Origin: Candidatus Mycobacterium wuenschmannii
Lineage (GTDB): Bacteria; Actinomycetota; Actinomycetes; Mycobacteriales; Mycobacteriaceae
Assembly: GCF_030252325.1 (NCBI RefSeq)
Contig: NZ_CP126981.1
Location: 4,464,001-4,528,000 of the forward strand
Reading direction: 5' to 3'
DNA length: 64,000 bases
Part shown: one piece after another, positions 34,305 through 43,723 of the stretch
Layout: each line of letters opens with the position of its first letter
Numbering within the stretch: the stretch's first letter is position 1
The notes under the pieces: model-generated
The model's database searches: none
What the model saw: only the letters and a program-made list of their open reading frames with translations
Told to the model about the DNA's origin: nothing
Position numbers and translations under genes: made by a program

Positions 34305-35876
34305 TCAGTTGTAGGCGGTGCTGCCCTCGATCGGCGCTGACGTGCTCACGACCTTGGCGGCGCAGTGATCTGCGTCGAAGCCGTTGCCCCGGCACCACGC
34401 CAGGGCGCCCGCGGAGGTCGGGTAGGTGAGCCCGACGATCGTGACCCAGAAGTTGGAATCCGAAAAAGTCGACCAGTCCCCCGACCACAACAGCCGGACG
34501 CCGGGATACCTACTGCGCAGTTGCTGATGCTCGCGCAGAGTCCGCACGTTGTCCCACGTGACGCCCTCGTCGACCACTCCGGGCCGTTTGGAGCTGATCT
34601 GCGGGACCCAACGGTCGGCCAGATAAGCGCTGACGTAGCCGCGGTCGGATGCGGCGATCTGCTGCAGCCGTTGTTCGCTGACCCCTTCGGGATCTTCCGT
34701 CGGCGTCGTTTCGGTGGTGGTGGACGACGACGGAGCCTGAGCCTCGTCGGTGCTCGACGGGGGCGCGGAGTAACTCGGCGGTGCGATGTTCGTCGTGGCC
34801 GGCGGCGCCGCATTGTTGGACTGCTGGTTGACCAGTAGGCCAATGACGACGCCGATGCCGCTCAGCACCAACGCGGCCGCCACCGCGATGACCGTCGGCA
34901 GCACCCATGCTTTCGAGCGCTGCGGCGCGTACGGCACTGCGGTCGGGCCAGTCGGTGAGGGCATCGGTCCGCTGTAGGGCTGCTGGTTGAAAGGCGGAGG
35001 ATAGCTGGGCCCAAGCACCGTATCGGGTTGCGCGGCAATGGATGCGGGCGCGGTCAGCGCACGACGGGCGCCGCGGCCTAGTGCACCCGCACTGCCATAG
35101 CGGTCATCCGGATCCTTCGACATGCCGCGCGCGATCACGTCGTCGAAAGCGATTGGCACAGCAGGGTTTATCGTATTCGGCTTCGGAACCGGCGCAGTGA
35201 GGTGCGCGCCCATGACCTGCTCGACGCTGGTGGCGGTGTACGGCTTCCTGCCGGTCAGCGCCTCGTGCAGCACGCACGCCAGTGAGTAGACGTCTGCGGC
35301 CGGTGTGGTGGGCCGATCGCCGAACCGTTCGGGCGCCATGTAGTCGAACGTGCCGATCTGGTAGCCGGCCACAGTGAGGCGCGAATCGCCTTGTGCCTCG
35401 GCGATTCCGAAGTCGAGCAGATAGGCGAAGTCACCGGGTGTGACGATGATGTTCTGGGGTTTGACGTCACGGTGAATCAGGCGTTCCGCGTGCGCCGCGT
35501 CCAGGGCTGCCGCGACCTGCTCGACGATCGACACGGCCCGCGTCGGGTCCAGCGGGCCGCTCGCGAGCAGGTCACTCAGCGTCTGGCCCTTGACCAGACG
35601 CATATCGATGTAGAGGTTGCCGTCGATCTCGCCCCAGTCGTGAATCGGAATCACGTGCGGCTCTTGCAGGATCGCGGCGGCATGGGATTCGCGTTGGAAA
35701 CGGGTGCGGAACTGTTCGTCTTGCGCGTACTGCTCGGCAAGAATCTTGAGGGCGACGTTGCGGCGCTTCTCGGTGTCGTAGGCCTCGTAGACCTCGCCCA
35801 TGCCACCTTTGCCCAGCAGTCGATTCAGCGTGTACTTGCCGAACGTGCTGCCGACGCGTGTGCTCCCGGTACTCAC
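34305..35876 (-). CDS. Membrane Ser/Thr protein kinase (PknF/PknI-like)
   Basis: A 523-residue receptor-type kinase. The Gly-rich loop GKGGMG is at 22-27, the catalytic Lys at 44, HRDVKPQN at 135-142, DFG at 155-157 and an APE-type motif in YMAPERFGD. A Pro-rich juxtamembrane region (285-320) leads to one membrane helix (about 324-350), a Ser/Thr/Pro-rich linker, and a C-terminal extracellular domain of about 130 residues with two cysteines (CRGN and HCAAK) that may form a disulfide. All catalytic residues are present. The sensed signal is unknown. It is divergent from the GH92 gene. Confidence 0.92.
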   Translation of the reverse strand: MSTGSTRVGSTFGKYTLNRLLGKGGMGEVYEAYDTEKRRNVALKILAEQYAQDEQFRTRFQRESHAAAILQEPHVIPIHDWGEIDGNLYIDMRLVKGQTLSDLLASGPLDPTRAVSIVEQVAAALDAAHAERLIHRDVKPQNIIVTPGDFAYLLDFGIAEAQGDSRLTVAGYQIGTFDYMAPERFGDRPTTPAADVYSLACVLHEALTGRKPYTATSVEQVMGAHLTAPVPKPNTINPAVPIAFDDVIARGMSKDPDDRYGSAGALGRGARRALTAPASIAAQPDTVLGPSYPPPFNQQPYSGPMPSPTGPTAVPYAPQRSKAWVLPTVIAVAAALVLSGIGVVIGLLVNQQSNNAAPPATTNIAPPSYSAPPSSTDEAQAPSSSTTTETTPTEDPEGVSEQRLQQIAASDRGYVSAYLADRWVPQISSKRPGVVDEGVTWDNVRTLREHQQLRSRYPGVRLLWSGDWSTFSDSNFWVTIVGLTYPTSAGALAWCRGNGFDADHCAAKVVSTSAPIEGSTAYN

Positions 35877-35996
35877 TGTGCCCTCCCTCGGAAGAGCAGT
35901 ATGCCCGTACGGGCAGACATACGCCCTGGCTTTTGATCACCTGAACTGCCGACTCGCCTCCCACAGGAAACGGCTGCGAAGGAGGATCATTCGGCT

Positions 35997-38639
35997 ATGC
36001 GGTCACGTCGGGGTGCCGTTGCGTTCATCGCGGCTGCTCTGCTGGTCAGTGCGATGCTGGTCAGTGCTACGCCCACGTCCTACGAGCCGCCGCCGATGGT
36101 GGCCGACCCCGTCGAGCACGTCGACACCCTGATCGGCACCGGCAACGGCGGCAAGACCGTTGGCGAGATCAACAACTTCCCCGGTCCGTCGGTGCCGTTC
36201 GGGATGGTGCAGTACTCGCCGGACACCGTCGGCAACTACGCGGGGTACAGCCACTCCAACGGGCGCTCGACCGGGTTCAGCATGACGCACGCCTCGGTGG
36301 GGTGCCCGGCGTTCGGGGACATCTCGATGATGCCAACGACGGGCGAGGTTGGCGACGAGCCGTGGAACGCCTCGGAGGAGATCGCGCATAACCGTGACGA
36401 GCGCGGTGTGCCCGGCTATTACACGGTGCGGTTGCCGTCAGCGGGTGTGACGGCGGAGCTCACCGCCACTAACCGCACCGGCGTTGGGCGCTTTCACTAT
36501 CCGAATGATCGCGCGGCGCGGTTCTTCGTGCGGCCCGGCGGATCGCTGGGCGGTACGTCGGCCGCGAACATCAAAATCAGCGACGACCACACGACGATCA
36601 CCGGGTCGGCCACCAGCGGGGGGTTCTGCGGTAAGAACAACGTCTACACCGTGTACTTCGTGATGAAGTTCAATCAGCCGTTCACGGCATTCGGGACCTG
36701 GGACGGGTATTCGGTCTTCCCCAACGGTCGCAGCGCCTACTCGAGCTACCAGGGGTCCAGCGGGGGATACGTCGAGTTTCCCGCCGGCTCGGACCTCGAA
36801 GTGCGAACGGCGTTGTCCTACGTGGACATTGACGGTGCGCAGAAGAATCTCGACGAGGCGGCCGCGGGTTTCGACGACATCCGGGCTGCCGCGTCTCATC
36901 AGTGGAATGACGCGTTGGCGCGGATCAGGGTGGCCGGCTACTCCGAAGACGACATCGTCACCTTCTACTCCGCGCTCTACCATTCGCTGTTGAATCCCAA
37001 CACTTTTAACGACGCTGACGGTCGTTACATCGGCTTCGACCGCGAGATCCACAATGTGGCGCCCGGGCATACCCAGTACGCCAACTACTCCGACTGGGAT
37101 ACCTACCGTGGCGTGGCGGCGCTGCAGGCGATGGTGTTCCCGCGCGAGGCCAGCGACATGGCGCAGTCGCTGGTCAACGACGCCGAGCAGAGCGGATCGT
37201 TTCCTCGGTGGGCTCTGGCCAACACCGCGACCGCGGAGATGACCGGCGACAGCGTGGTGCCGCTGATCGCGAACTTCTATGCGTTCGGCGCCAGGGACTT
37301 TGACACTCAGCGGGCACTGCACTTCATGCTCGACGCCGCGACCGAGGGTGGGGTCGGGCGCAACGGCTACGTGGAGCGGCCAGCCATCGGCACGTACCTT
37401 CGTCGGGGCTATCTGCCTTTACCGTCGTCGTCCTGTCACGGGTCATTCCCGGCGGCGTCGATCTCGCTGGAGTGGTCGGTCGACGACTTCGCGATCTCTC
37501 AATTCGCTTCTGCACTCGGTGATTCGGATACAGCACGAGATTTTCAGGATCGGGCGCAGTATTGGCAGAACCTGTTCAATCCGACGACGCATTCGATCCA
37601 GCCCCGCAATTCTTTGGGCTTTTTTCCCGAGGGCCCGGCCGTGGTGCCGCCCGGCAAAGGCTGCTTCAGCCAGGTCGGATTCGACGAGGGCAACGCCGAG
37701 CAGTACGTCTGGTACGTGCCGCAGAACGTCGCCGGCCTGGTGACGGCGTTGGGTGGTCGCGACGCGGTGTCCGAGCGCCTCGACAAGTTCACTTCGCAGT
37801 TGAACGTTGGTCCGGTGGACCCGTATCTGTGGGCTGGCAACGAGCCGAACTTCTCAGTGCCGTGGCTGTACAACCACCTCGGGCAGCCTTGGAAGACACA
37901 AGCTTTGGTCGACCGGATTCGCAGCGAGCTGTTCAGCCCGACGCCGAATGGTGAGCCCGGCAACGACGACCTGGGCGCGATGTCGGCGTGGTTCGTATGG
38001 GCGTCGTTGGGGCTGTATCCCTTTCTGCCGGGGACGTCGGTGCTGACGGTGAACACGCCGCTGTTCGACAAGGTCGAGATCGCCTTGCCTGACGGCAAAT
38101 TCATTCGTGTGTCGGCGCCTGGGGCGTCCGGGCATCACCGGATGCAGTACATCTCCGGGTTGCACGTCGATGGCAAATCGACGGACAAGACGTTTCTTCC
38201 GGAGTCGCTCCTCGCCGGCGGCGGCGAGCTGGCGTTCTCGTTGGCCTCGAAGCCGAACAAGTCGTGGGGGACTGCTGCAGACTCGGTGCCGCCGTCATTC
38301 GGGACGGGCAGTCTGGCGGTGACGATGAATGTGTCGCCTTCCATCCTCACGATGGACGCCGGGGCGGAGACCGATGTGACGGTCAGCGTCCAGCGGATGC
38401 TCGACGGGCCTGACGACTACGAGATCTCTGGAAAGTCCCCTGCCGAAGGCATTTCCGTGGAGCCGGTGTCGGGGAAGTTCGACGGTGGCGGGGCTGGGAC
38501 GTCGACGGTGACGGTCAAGGTCGCGGAGGGCGTGCGGGATGGGTATTACCCCATAGAGCTGACGACCAAGGCCGGCAAGGGGGAGCGGACGTTCATGTTG
38601 CTGGTTGCTGTCGGCGAGGGCGGGGTGGGGAGTGGGTGA
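35997..38639 (+). CDS. Secreted GH92 alpha-1,2-mannosidase-like enzyme (Rv0584-like)
   Basis: An 880-residue protein with an N-terminal signal sequence ([20 protein letters not shown]). GH92 family landmarks are [22 protein letters not shown] near the start, YSDWDTYRG near 365, and [20 protein letters not shown] near 652-671 with the catalytic acidic region. GH92 enzymes are calcium-dependent exo-mannosidases; in mycobacteria the target may be mannosylated lipids or lipoproteins. An extra beta-domain (about 765-875) follows, rich in Thr/Val repeats. Length is close to M. tuberculosis Rv0584 as I recall it. It marks the last core-like gene before the accessory island. Confidence 0.88.
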   Translation: MRSRRGAVAFIAAALLVSAMLVSATPTSYEPPPMVADPVEHVDTLIGTGNGGKTVGEINNFPGPSVPFGMVQYSPDTVGNYAGYSHSNGRSTGFSMTHASVGCPAFGDISMMPTTGEVGDEPWNASEEIAHNRDERGVPGYYTVRLPSAGVTAELTATNRTGVGRFHYPNDRAARFFVRPGGSLGGTSAANIKISDDHTTITGSATSGGFCGKNNVYTVYFVMKFNQPFTAFGTWDGYSVFPNGRSAYSSYQGSSGGYVEFPAGSDLEVRTALSYVDIDGAQKNLDEAAAGFDDIRAAASHQWNDALARIRVAGYSEDDIVTFYSALYHSLLNPNTFNDADGRYIGFDREIHNVAPGHTQYANYSDWDTYRGVAALQAMVFPREASDMAQSLVNDAEQSGSFPRWALANTATAEMTGDSVVPLIANFYAFGARDFDTQRALHFMLDAATEGGVGRNGYVERPAIGTYLRRGYLPLPSSSCHGSFPAASISLEWSVDDFAISQFASALGDSDTARDFQDRAQYWQNLFNPTTHSIQPRNSLGFFPEGPAVVPPGKGCFSQVGFDEGNAEQYVWYVPQNVAGLVTALGGRDAVSERLDKFTSQLNVGPVDPYLWAGNEPNFSVPWLYNHLGQPWKTQALVDRIRSELFSPTPNGEPGNDDLGAMSAWFVWASLGLYPFLPGTSVLTVNTPLFDKVEIALPDGKFIRVSAPGASGHHRMQYISGLHVDGKSTDKTFLPESLLAGGGELAFSLASKPNKSWGTAADSVPPSFGTGSLAVTMNVSPSILTMDAGAETDVTVSVQRMLDGPDDYEISGKSPAEGISVEPVSGKFDGGGAGTSTVTVKVAEGVRDGYYPIELTTKAGKGERTFMLLVAVGEGGVGSG

Positions 38640-38670
38640 GTCGTTCAGATTGATGGAACTCGACCGTTCG

Positions 38671-38686
38671 GCGGCTAAATAGCCGC
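38671..38686. terminator. Small perfect hairpin GCGGCTAAATAGCCGC at island boundary
   Basis: A 7-bp stem with a 2-nt loop, 31 bp after the GH92 stop. It is a weak terminator candidate. The surrounding 38640-38727 shows no other clear signal, tRNA or repeat. Confidence 0.4.
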
Positions 38687-38727
38687 GTATCTGTCAATAC
38701 TGGGAGTACCAACGCCCAGGGGGTTTC

Positions 38728-38856
38728 GTGTTCAAACTCTTAGTTTCGTATGTGCGGGCACGGGAGCGCGATATCGATCGACTGGTTGACCTACCTGACT
38801 CTTTCGATTGTGGCACCTGGGTTGATTCGCAACTCCGCAGTGGTCAAGGGTCATGA
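38728..38856 (+). CDS. Candidate 42-residue leader ORF coupled to the helicase
   Basis: A GTG-started frame preceded by AGGGGG four bases upstream, encoding MFKLLVSYVRARERDIDRLV and a further 22 residues ending LRSGQGS. Its TGA overlaps the ATG of the downstream helicase (ATGA), an arrangement typical of translational coupling. The ERDID element recalls the N-terminus of some PD-(D/E)XK-type defence nucleases, so it may be a truncated remnant. Evidence is the ribosome site and overlap only. Confidence 0.4.
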   Translation: MFKLLVSYVRARERDIDRLVDLPDSFDCGTWVDSQLRSGQGS

Positions 38857-40640
38857 GCAGCGCGCAAATAGCCTCAGCCACCTACCCGGGCGAACTGAGT
38901 CGAATAGACCAGAGACGGATGGTGAAATTTCTAGACCGGTGTATGACCCTGCGCGATGCGAGAGAGGCGTTGGCAAGATTCTCGAGAGACAGCCGAGGAC
39001 GCTCAATTGAGTGGATTGTAGCGGCGGCCGAGTGGGAGGACGATCCGCCCGAAACGCTGCATCTCCCGGACGATGAGCTGATTCCACTACTCGTCGAGCT
39101 TGCAGGTGCCGACTTACTTAGTGATCGTGAATTGAGGCGGATAGTCGCTGATGCATGCGATGTAGGCCGCCTGAAACAGCTTCACAGCTACGAGTCGGGG
39201 ATCCGCGGCGCGCAAAGCCATCGGTCTCAGGTCGACGCCGTTGCCCGGCGGAAGTGGATTCCAGGTAAGTCGTGGGCAGCATACTTTGTTCGTACACTTC
39301 GCCTTCCGTCTGCCTACGCGGGGTCGAAGAGTGAAGCGGCACTGCCCGACACAGTTGACGTCGAGCCCTGCGTAAAGCTGCCGCCACTACGCGACTTTCA
39401 GGAGGAACTCTGCGAGCAGGTGATCAAGGTTGTGAGCCGACGATTGGCCAGCAATCGCGCGATCCTTACCCTTCCTACCGGAGCAGGGAAAACACGGACG
39501 ACAGCGGAAGCACTTTTGGCCTGGCGGCAGGAGGAATCTGAGCCCCCGCTTGTTTTGTGGATCGCGCAGAGTGAAGAGCTCTGCGAGCAAGCCGTTCAAT
39601 CATTTCGAGAGGTCTGGTTCGATCTCGGCCATCGGAGCACATCCTTCAGGAAGACCCTGACCATCGGCCGGTTGTGGGGCGAGCGGAATGCCGTCCCACT
39701 CGAGTGCGGAGTTGTAGTTGCCAGCATTCAGAAGTTGCACGCTGCTGCGAGGGATGAAGGCCGCGAGATGTCGTCCAAGGATCTCGAGATTATCGGCGAG
39801 CGTACGGGGGTCGTCGTCATTGATGAAGCACACCGGGCGCTGGCGCCGAGTTACGGTGCAGTGCTGGACCGGTTGGGAATTAATCCGAGGAGCAAGCAAT
39901 CACACGCGGCGCTGATTGGACTGACAGCAACTCCGCGTCGCGCAAATGAAGACGAGACGACCAGACTGCGCCGTCGCTTCCACAACCGCATCCTTAACGC
40001 TCCCAGCTTGGGTCAAGACCCCGTGCAAACGCTTCGTGGACAAGGCATTTTGGCGTTGATGAGATATGAGAGTTTGGACTATGAAGCGAGACGAACTGAG
40101 CTATCGGCGACGGCCAGGTACAAAAAGTATTATGAGACTTTCGAGGATCTACATCCGGATGTACTGACGAGATTGGGCGAGGAGCACCGTAGAAACCGGC
40201 GCATCCTCGAGCGGCTCCTCGAGCTCGATCCAGGATGGCCGGTCTTGCTATTCGCATGCTCGACACAGCATGCGCAGGCGATGGCCAGCCTGCTGCAGCG
40301 CCACGGTCGCACCGCTGCATGTGTTCTTGGTACAACAAGACCTGCTACGCGCCGAGCTCTGATCGAACGGTTTCGGGATGGCAACCTCTCGGTCCTCTGC
40401 AATTACGGAGTACTGACTACCGGTTTCGATGCGCCTAGGGTTCGTTGCGTGGTGGTGGCTCGCCCAACCGCGAGTCGCATTCTGTACGAGCAGATGGTCG
40501 GCAGGGGGATGAGGGGTCCCGAATTTGGCGGAACTGAGCAATGCCTTGTTATCGACGTTGACGACAACATCCAGTGGCGACATGCGCCTGTCGCGATTGA
40601 AGGTCAGAGTCTCGAGGTTGAGATGCGAAACGTTCGATGA
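38853..40640 (+). CDS. SF2 DEAH-box helicase (RadD/XPB-like) of the defence island
   Basis: A 595-residue helicase. A 175-residue N-terminal helical domain of unknown type comes first. The ATPase core has LTLPTGAGKTRTTAE (Walker A, K213), VVVIDEAHRALAP (DEAH, 324-327), GLTATPRR (357-363), TTGFDAPRVRCVVVARPT (motif V region) and YEQMVGRGMRGPEFGG (motif VI). The layout matches RadD/ResIII-type DNA translocases common in restriction and defence loci. It is read with the frameshifted gene 5 bp downstream, and the pair faces the long minus-strand operon. Codon use is visibly less GC-biased than in the genes before 38.6 kb. Confidence 0.8.
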   Translation: MSSAQIASATYPGELSRIDQRRMVKFLDRCMTLRDAREALARFSRDSRGRSIEWIVAAAEWEDDPPETLHLPDDELIPLLVELAGADLLSDRELRRIVADACDVGRLKQLHSYESGIRGAQSHRSQVDAVARRKWIPGKSWAAYFVRTLRLPSAYAGSKSEAALPDTVDVEPCVKLPPLRDFQEELCEQVIKVVSRRLASNRAILTLPTGAGKTRTTAEALLAWRQEESEPPLVLWIAQSEELCEQAVQSFREVWFDLGHRSTSFRKTLTIGRLWGERNAVPLECGVVVASIQKLHAAARDEGREMSSKDLEIIGERTGVVVIDEAHRALAPSYGAVLDRLGINPRSKQSHAALIGLTATPRRANEDETTRLRRRFHNRILNAPSLGQDPVQTLRGQGILALMRYESLDYEARRTELSATARYKKYYETFEDLHPDVLTRLGEEHRRNRRILERLLELDPGWPVLLFACSTQHAQAMASLLQRHGRTAACVLGTTRPATRRALIERFRDGNLSVLCNYGVLTTGFDAPRVRCVVVARPTASRILYEQMVGRGMRGPEFGGTEQCLVIDVDDNIQWRHAPVAIEGQSLEVEMRNVR

Positions 40641-40645
40641 GGTAG

Positions 40646-41568
40646 TTGCCCGCTTCTCGCGTTCCCATCCTTATTTGTGACCCGAATGGATTAGGGCCCA
40701 TGCCACTCGTACTCACCCAGAACGAAGTAAGCGTCTCCGATATTGACTATGCCGATGTGTTGGGCATGGTGTACGAGTATCCGTCCCGCTATCGGACGCT
40801 GATACAGCCGGGTGAGCGATTCGTCTATTACCGTGGCCGGCGTCGCGCTAATGGTTCATCACAGACGCCGTCGTATCTCGGCTGCGGAACGGTTGGGGAG
40901 ATCGCCGAATTCGGTGAACGGTTCCGCTGCACGATTGAGGACTTCGAAGAGTTCAAGAAGCCCGTACATTTCAAAGAGGGCAGCCGGTACCGGGAACAGA
41001 GGCCAACCAACGCAAGGCAATTGGCTTCTACTTCCAGGTCGGAGTGCGACCGATCGATCAGCATGCGTTCGACAAAATAATCGAGGCGGGCATTGGGCGG
41101 CCGGCAACGAAACGGGTTGCGGCGCTTAAGCGAACCCAAAGAGTTGTCTCATCGAGGTCGAAAGCCGAAGTCGGAGGGACATCGCATGAAGTAGCGCTGG
41201 ATCTTGCTACCGCGGAAGCCAAAGCCGAGTGGCCCTCTGCCAAGATCTTCCGTGCGCCCACGGGTCAGCACTTCTCGTTGATCGTTCGCCAGCCTAACAG
41301 CGAAAATCACCACATTACAGTCAAATTCACAGAAGAGCTTGAGCCGCTGGTCCGTCTTTCGGATGGCGAGATCGCCTATGCGAAAGCTCACGCTGCCGCG
41401 TACTCACTCTGGGTCTTCTACGCTTTGGATCCGGGCGCCGGTACCGCCATGTTGATCAAGCGCAAGGGTCGGATTACTGATGACGACATCGACCTTCGCT
41501 CCGCGGTGCACGGCGGCAGGCTCAAGAACACCACGCGCGGCAAGAAGGTTGGCCCTACGTCCGGTTGA
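40646..41568 (+). pseudogene. PUA-like/DUF3883-like helicase partner, broken by a -1 frameshift
   Basis: Two overlapping frames form one protein. The first (start TTG 40646, or more likely ATG 40700) reads YEYPSRYRTLIQPGERFVYY and CTIEDFEEFKKPVHFKEGSR, as in EVE/PUA-like modules. Near 40997-41001 the sense jumps back one base into a frame reading EANQRKAIGFYFQVGVRPID and running to 41568. The second part has an ITVKFTEELEPLVRLSDGEI-type segment and AKAHAAAYSLWVFY, resembling DUF3883 (a nuclease-like fold). A single missing base would explain it; a sequencing error or programmed shift is possible. It overlaps the convergent RelE-UvrD gene by 14 bp. Confidence 0.6.
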
Positions 41569-43723
41569 GAAGCGGTGAAAGCTCACCTGTCCAGAACAAT
41601 GCCAGCCTCTCGCGCGCTCTCGAGCCCGCCACGTAGAGGACGCGCAACAGCCTTTTTTCCTCTTGATCTTTTTCATCGCCGTGCTTCTGCTGGACGAAGT
41701 GAGGCGGAAAGGACTTAGAGCCCAACCGGGCCATTGCGACGCCGCGGTACTCCAGGCCTTTGGCCCGGTGCATCGTCATGACGCGCACGACGTCGCCGAG
41801 CCTCTCCTCCTTGGTGCTCTCGTTGACCACCCCGGTATCAATGCCAGCGGCTTCGAGCGACTCGCAGATCTCGCGTACGTCGTTGCGTTCATAGGTGAAC
41901 ACCGCGATGTCAGACCGCGAATATCCATCAAGAACCCATTGCTCGATCTTGCTGACGATTCCTTTGTCCTCGTCCGACTTCGACTTAAAGCCAAACGATT
42001 CCGGCTCTGGTCCGTGGAACACTGAGCGAGCGCCGGCAAGAGTGTCCGACGATGTATCGAGGTCGTCGGCGTCGGCATCGGCAATCTGCAAGCACCACCG
42101 GAGGATCTCTCGACTCGTCCGATAGTTCACCGTCAGCCGGCGGGCGCGGCCACGGGTCTCGATACCAAAACGCGATAGAGGTGCGGCCTTGCCGTAGATC
42201 CGTTGATGAGCATCCCCGACGATGAAGAGATCGTCGGTGCCGGCAGGCACAAGCGCTCGCAACAGCTTCCAGTGAGCAGGGTGCAAGTCTTGTGCTTCAT
42301 CAATTACTGCGTGCAGATATCCGAACTGGTCTCGCAATCCGGGATCGGATTCGAGCACCATGGCCGCGCGGGACGCCAGCTCGGTGAAGGTGGTCTGGCC
42401 TTGTGCACGCATCAGCAGTTGGAATTGTTCGATGGCGAGCCACACATCAGCGCGCTGAGGACGACTCAGGCGCTGCGACCGACCGCTGCGTGCAATCCGA
42501 AGGTACGCAGCCTCATCGACGATTCCGTTGCCGAGCACGACTTGCGACCATTCGTCGCCCAAGAATCCTGGATCCCAATCCCCTTTCGCCGCCTGTGCAG
42601 CAGTGCGCCAGAGGGGCTCCAGCTGGTAGTCGGGAATGACTTTCGAAGAGTTCACAAACTTCCTGCCGGCGTCGGTCGCTGCGACAACGGTTCGAGCCAA
42701 CGAGTCCAGGTTGACGACGTAAACGCGGTCGGTGACAGATGGGCCGGCAAGCTGGATCAGCTGGCCCTCGATCGTCTGCGCAAGGTTGCGAGTGAAAGTG
42801 GTGAATAGGACCTTTACCTTGGCATCCGCGCCGGACTCGTCAAGACGCCTCCCGAGAAACCGGGCACGGTGAATGGCGGTGACGGTCTTGCCAGTACCGG
42901 CGCCCCCCGTAACGCGGAAAGGCCCGTTCCATCCTTCATGGGTAGCGAGCTTGCGCTGCAGTGGATGGAGCCAGACTCGCCACTTTGCGAACTCGCCCTC
43001 CAGGACGGCCTGCAATTCTTCCTCGTTATCTCCTTCAACAGCAGTGAAACTCAGCCGTGACAAGGGACGCTTGAGCGCTGCCTCGAAGTCATCGACATCA
43101 ATCGGGCCCGGGTCTTCGATGACGAGGTCGTTCCAGACATCCTGCGGATCCTTGCCGAATGCGAGGTCGAGGACGGCGTTGCCTTGAGAACCTGGCAACG
43201 CTTCCACGAGCTTCTGCAGGGCGTCTTCTGTGGTGATCTGTTTCAGCTCCGCCGCGACGTCGGGCGCCACGCCGAATCGCTCAAGGTCGGCCTGGCTTAC
43301 CGTGGTGGGCATCAATGGTCGGGCGCCGCCACTGGAGTCGATACCTGCGCGCGCGTGATCCATGGCATGACCCAGGGCGATCGGGTCGTAAAGCTCAGCG
43401 GCGCCGGTCTTTTCGTTGACCTGTAGCGTTAGCGTCTCGGCAAACTTGTATGCGTCGTCGTGCTTCTTAACAGCAACGAGATACAACCGGCCACTGTCGT
43501 CATCCGAACCTGCATTTACGAGGACCGCGCGGTAATTGTCAGTTACCCGTGCGGTCCGAACATGTTTGCTGGCAGCGCCTTTCGGTTGCTTGAAGTCCAA
43601 CCCGGTCGCTTCCGAGTCTTGTTGAAGCTTCATGATGAAGTTCAAGACCCGACTCTTGATGCTCCCATCGAGCTCGTCGTAAGAGTTCTGAAAAAGATCG
43701 TGAATCTCTACCTTTGTTTTCAT
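41555..43723 (-). CDS. RelE-like domain fused to a UvrD-family SF1 helicase
   Basis: A 722-residue protein. Residues about 5-100 resemble a RelE/ParE-type fold (DNYRAVLV near 62-69, and YLVAVKKHDDAYKFAETL). A linker (110-250) is followed by the UvrD core: GGAGTGKTVTAIHRARFL (Walker A, K279), VIDEAQDLHPAHW (motif II), FIVGDAHQRIYG (III), TVNYRTSREIL (IV), MTMHRAKGLEYRG (V) and LLRVLYVAGSRARERLAL (VI). It is the last gene of the minus-strand defence operon, its ATG overlapping the stop of the DruE-like gene (ATGA). Whether the RelE-like part cleaves RNA or only binds is unknown; classical RelE catalytic residues cannot be confirmed by eye. Confidence 0.82.
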   Translation of the reverse strand: MKTKVEIHDLFQNSYDELDGSIKSRVLNFIMKLQQDSEATGLDFKQPKGAASKHVRTARVTDNYRAVLVNAGSDDDSGRLYLVAVKKHDDAYKFAETLTLQVNEKTGAAELYDPIALGHAMDHARAGIDSSGGARPLMPTTVSQADLERFGVAPDVAAELKQITTEDALQKLVEALPGSQGNAVLDLAFGKDPQDVWNDLVIEDPGPIDVDDFEAALKRPLSRLSFTAVEGDNEEELQAVLEGEFAKWRVWLHPLQRKLATHEGWNGPFRVTGGAGTGKTVTAIHRARFLGRRLDESGADAKVKVLFTTFTRNLAQTIEGQLIQLAGPSVTDRVYVVNLDSLARTVVAATDAGRKFVNSSKVIPDYQLEPLWRTAAQAAKGDWDPGFLGDEWSQVVLGNGIVDEAAYLRIARSGRSQRLSRPQRADVWLAIEQFQLLMRAQGQTTFTELASRAAMVLESDPGLRDQFGYLHAVIDEAQDLHPAHWKLLRALVPAGTDDLFIVGDAHQRIYGKAAPLSRFGIETRGRARRLTVNYRTSREILRWCLQIADADADDLDTSSDTLAGARSVFHGPEPESFGFKSKSDEDKGIVSKIEQWVLDGYSRSDIAVFTYERNDVREICESLEAAGIDTGVVNESTKEERLGDVVRVMTMHRAKGLEYRGVAMARLGSKSFPPHFVQQKHGDEKDQEEKRLLRVLYVAGSRARERLALFWTGELSPLLNRT

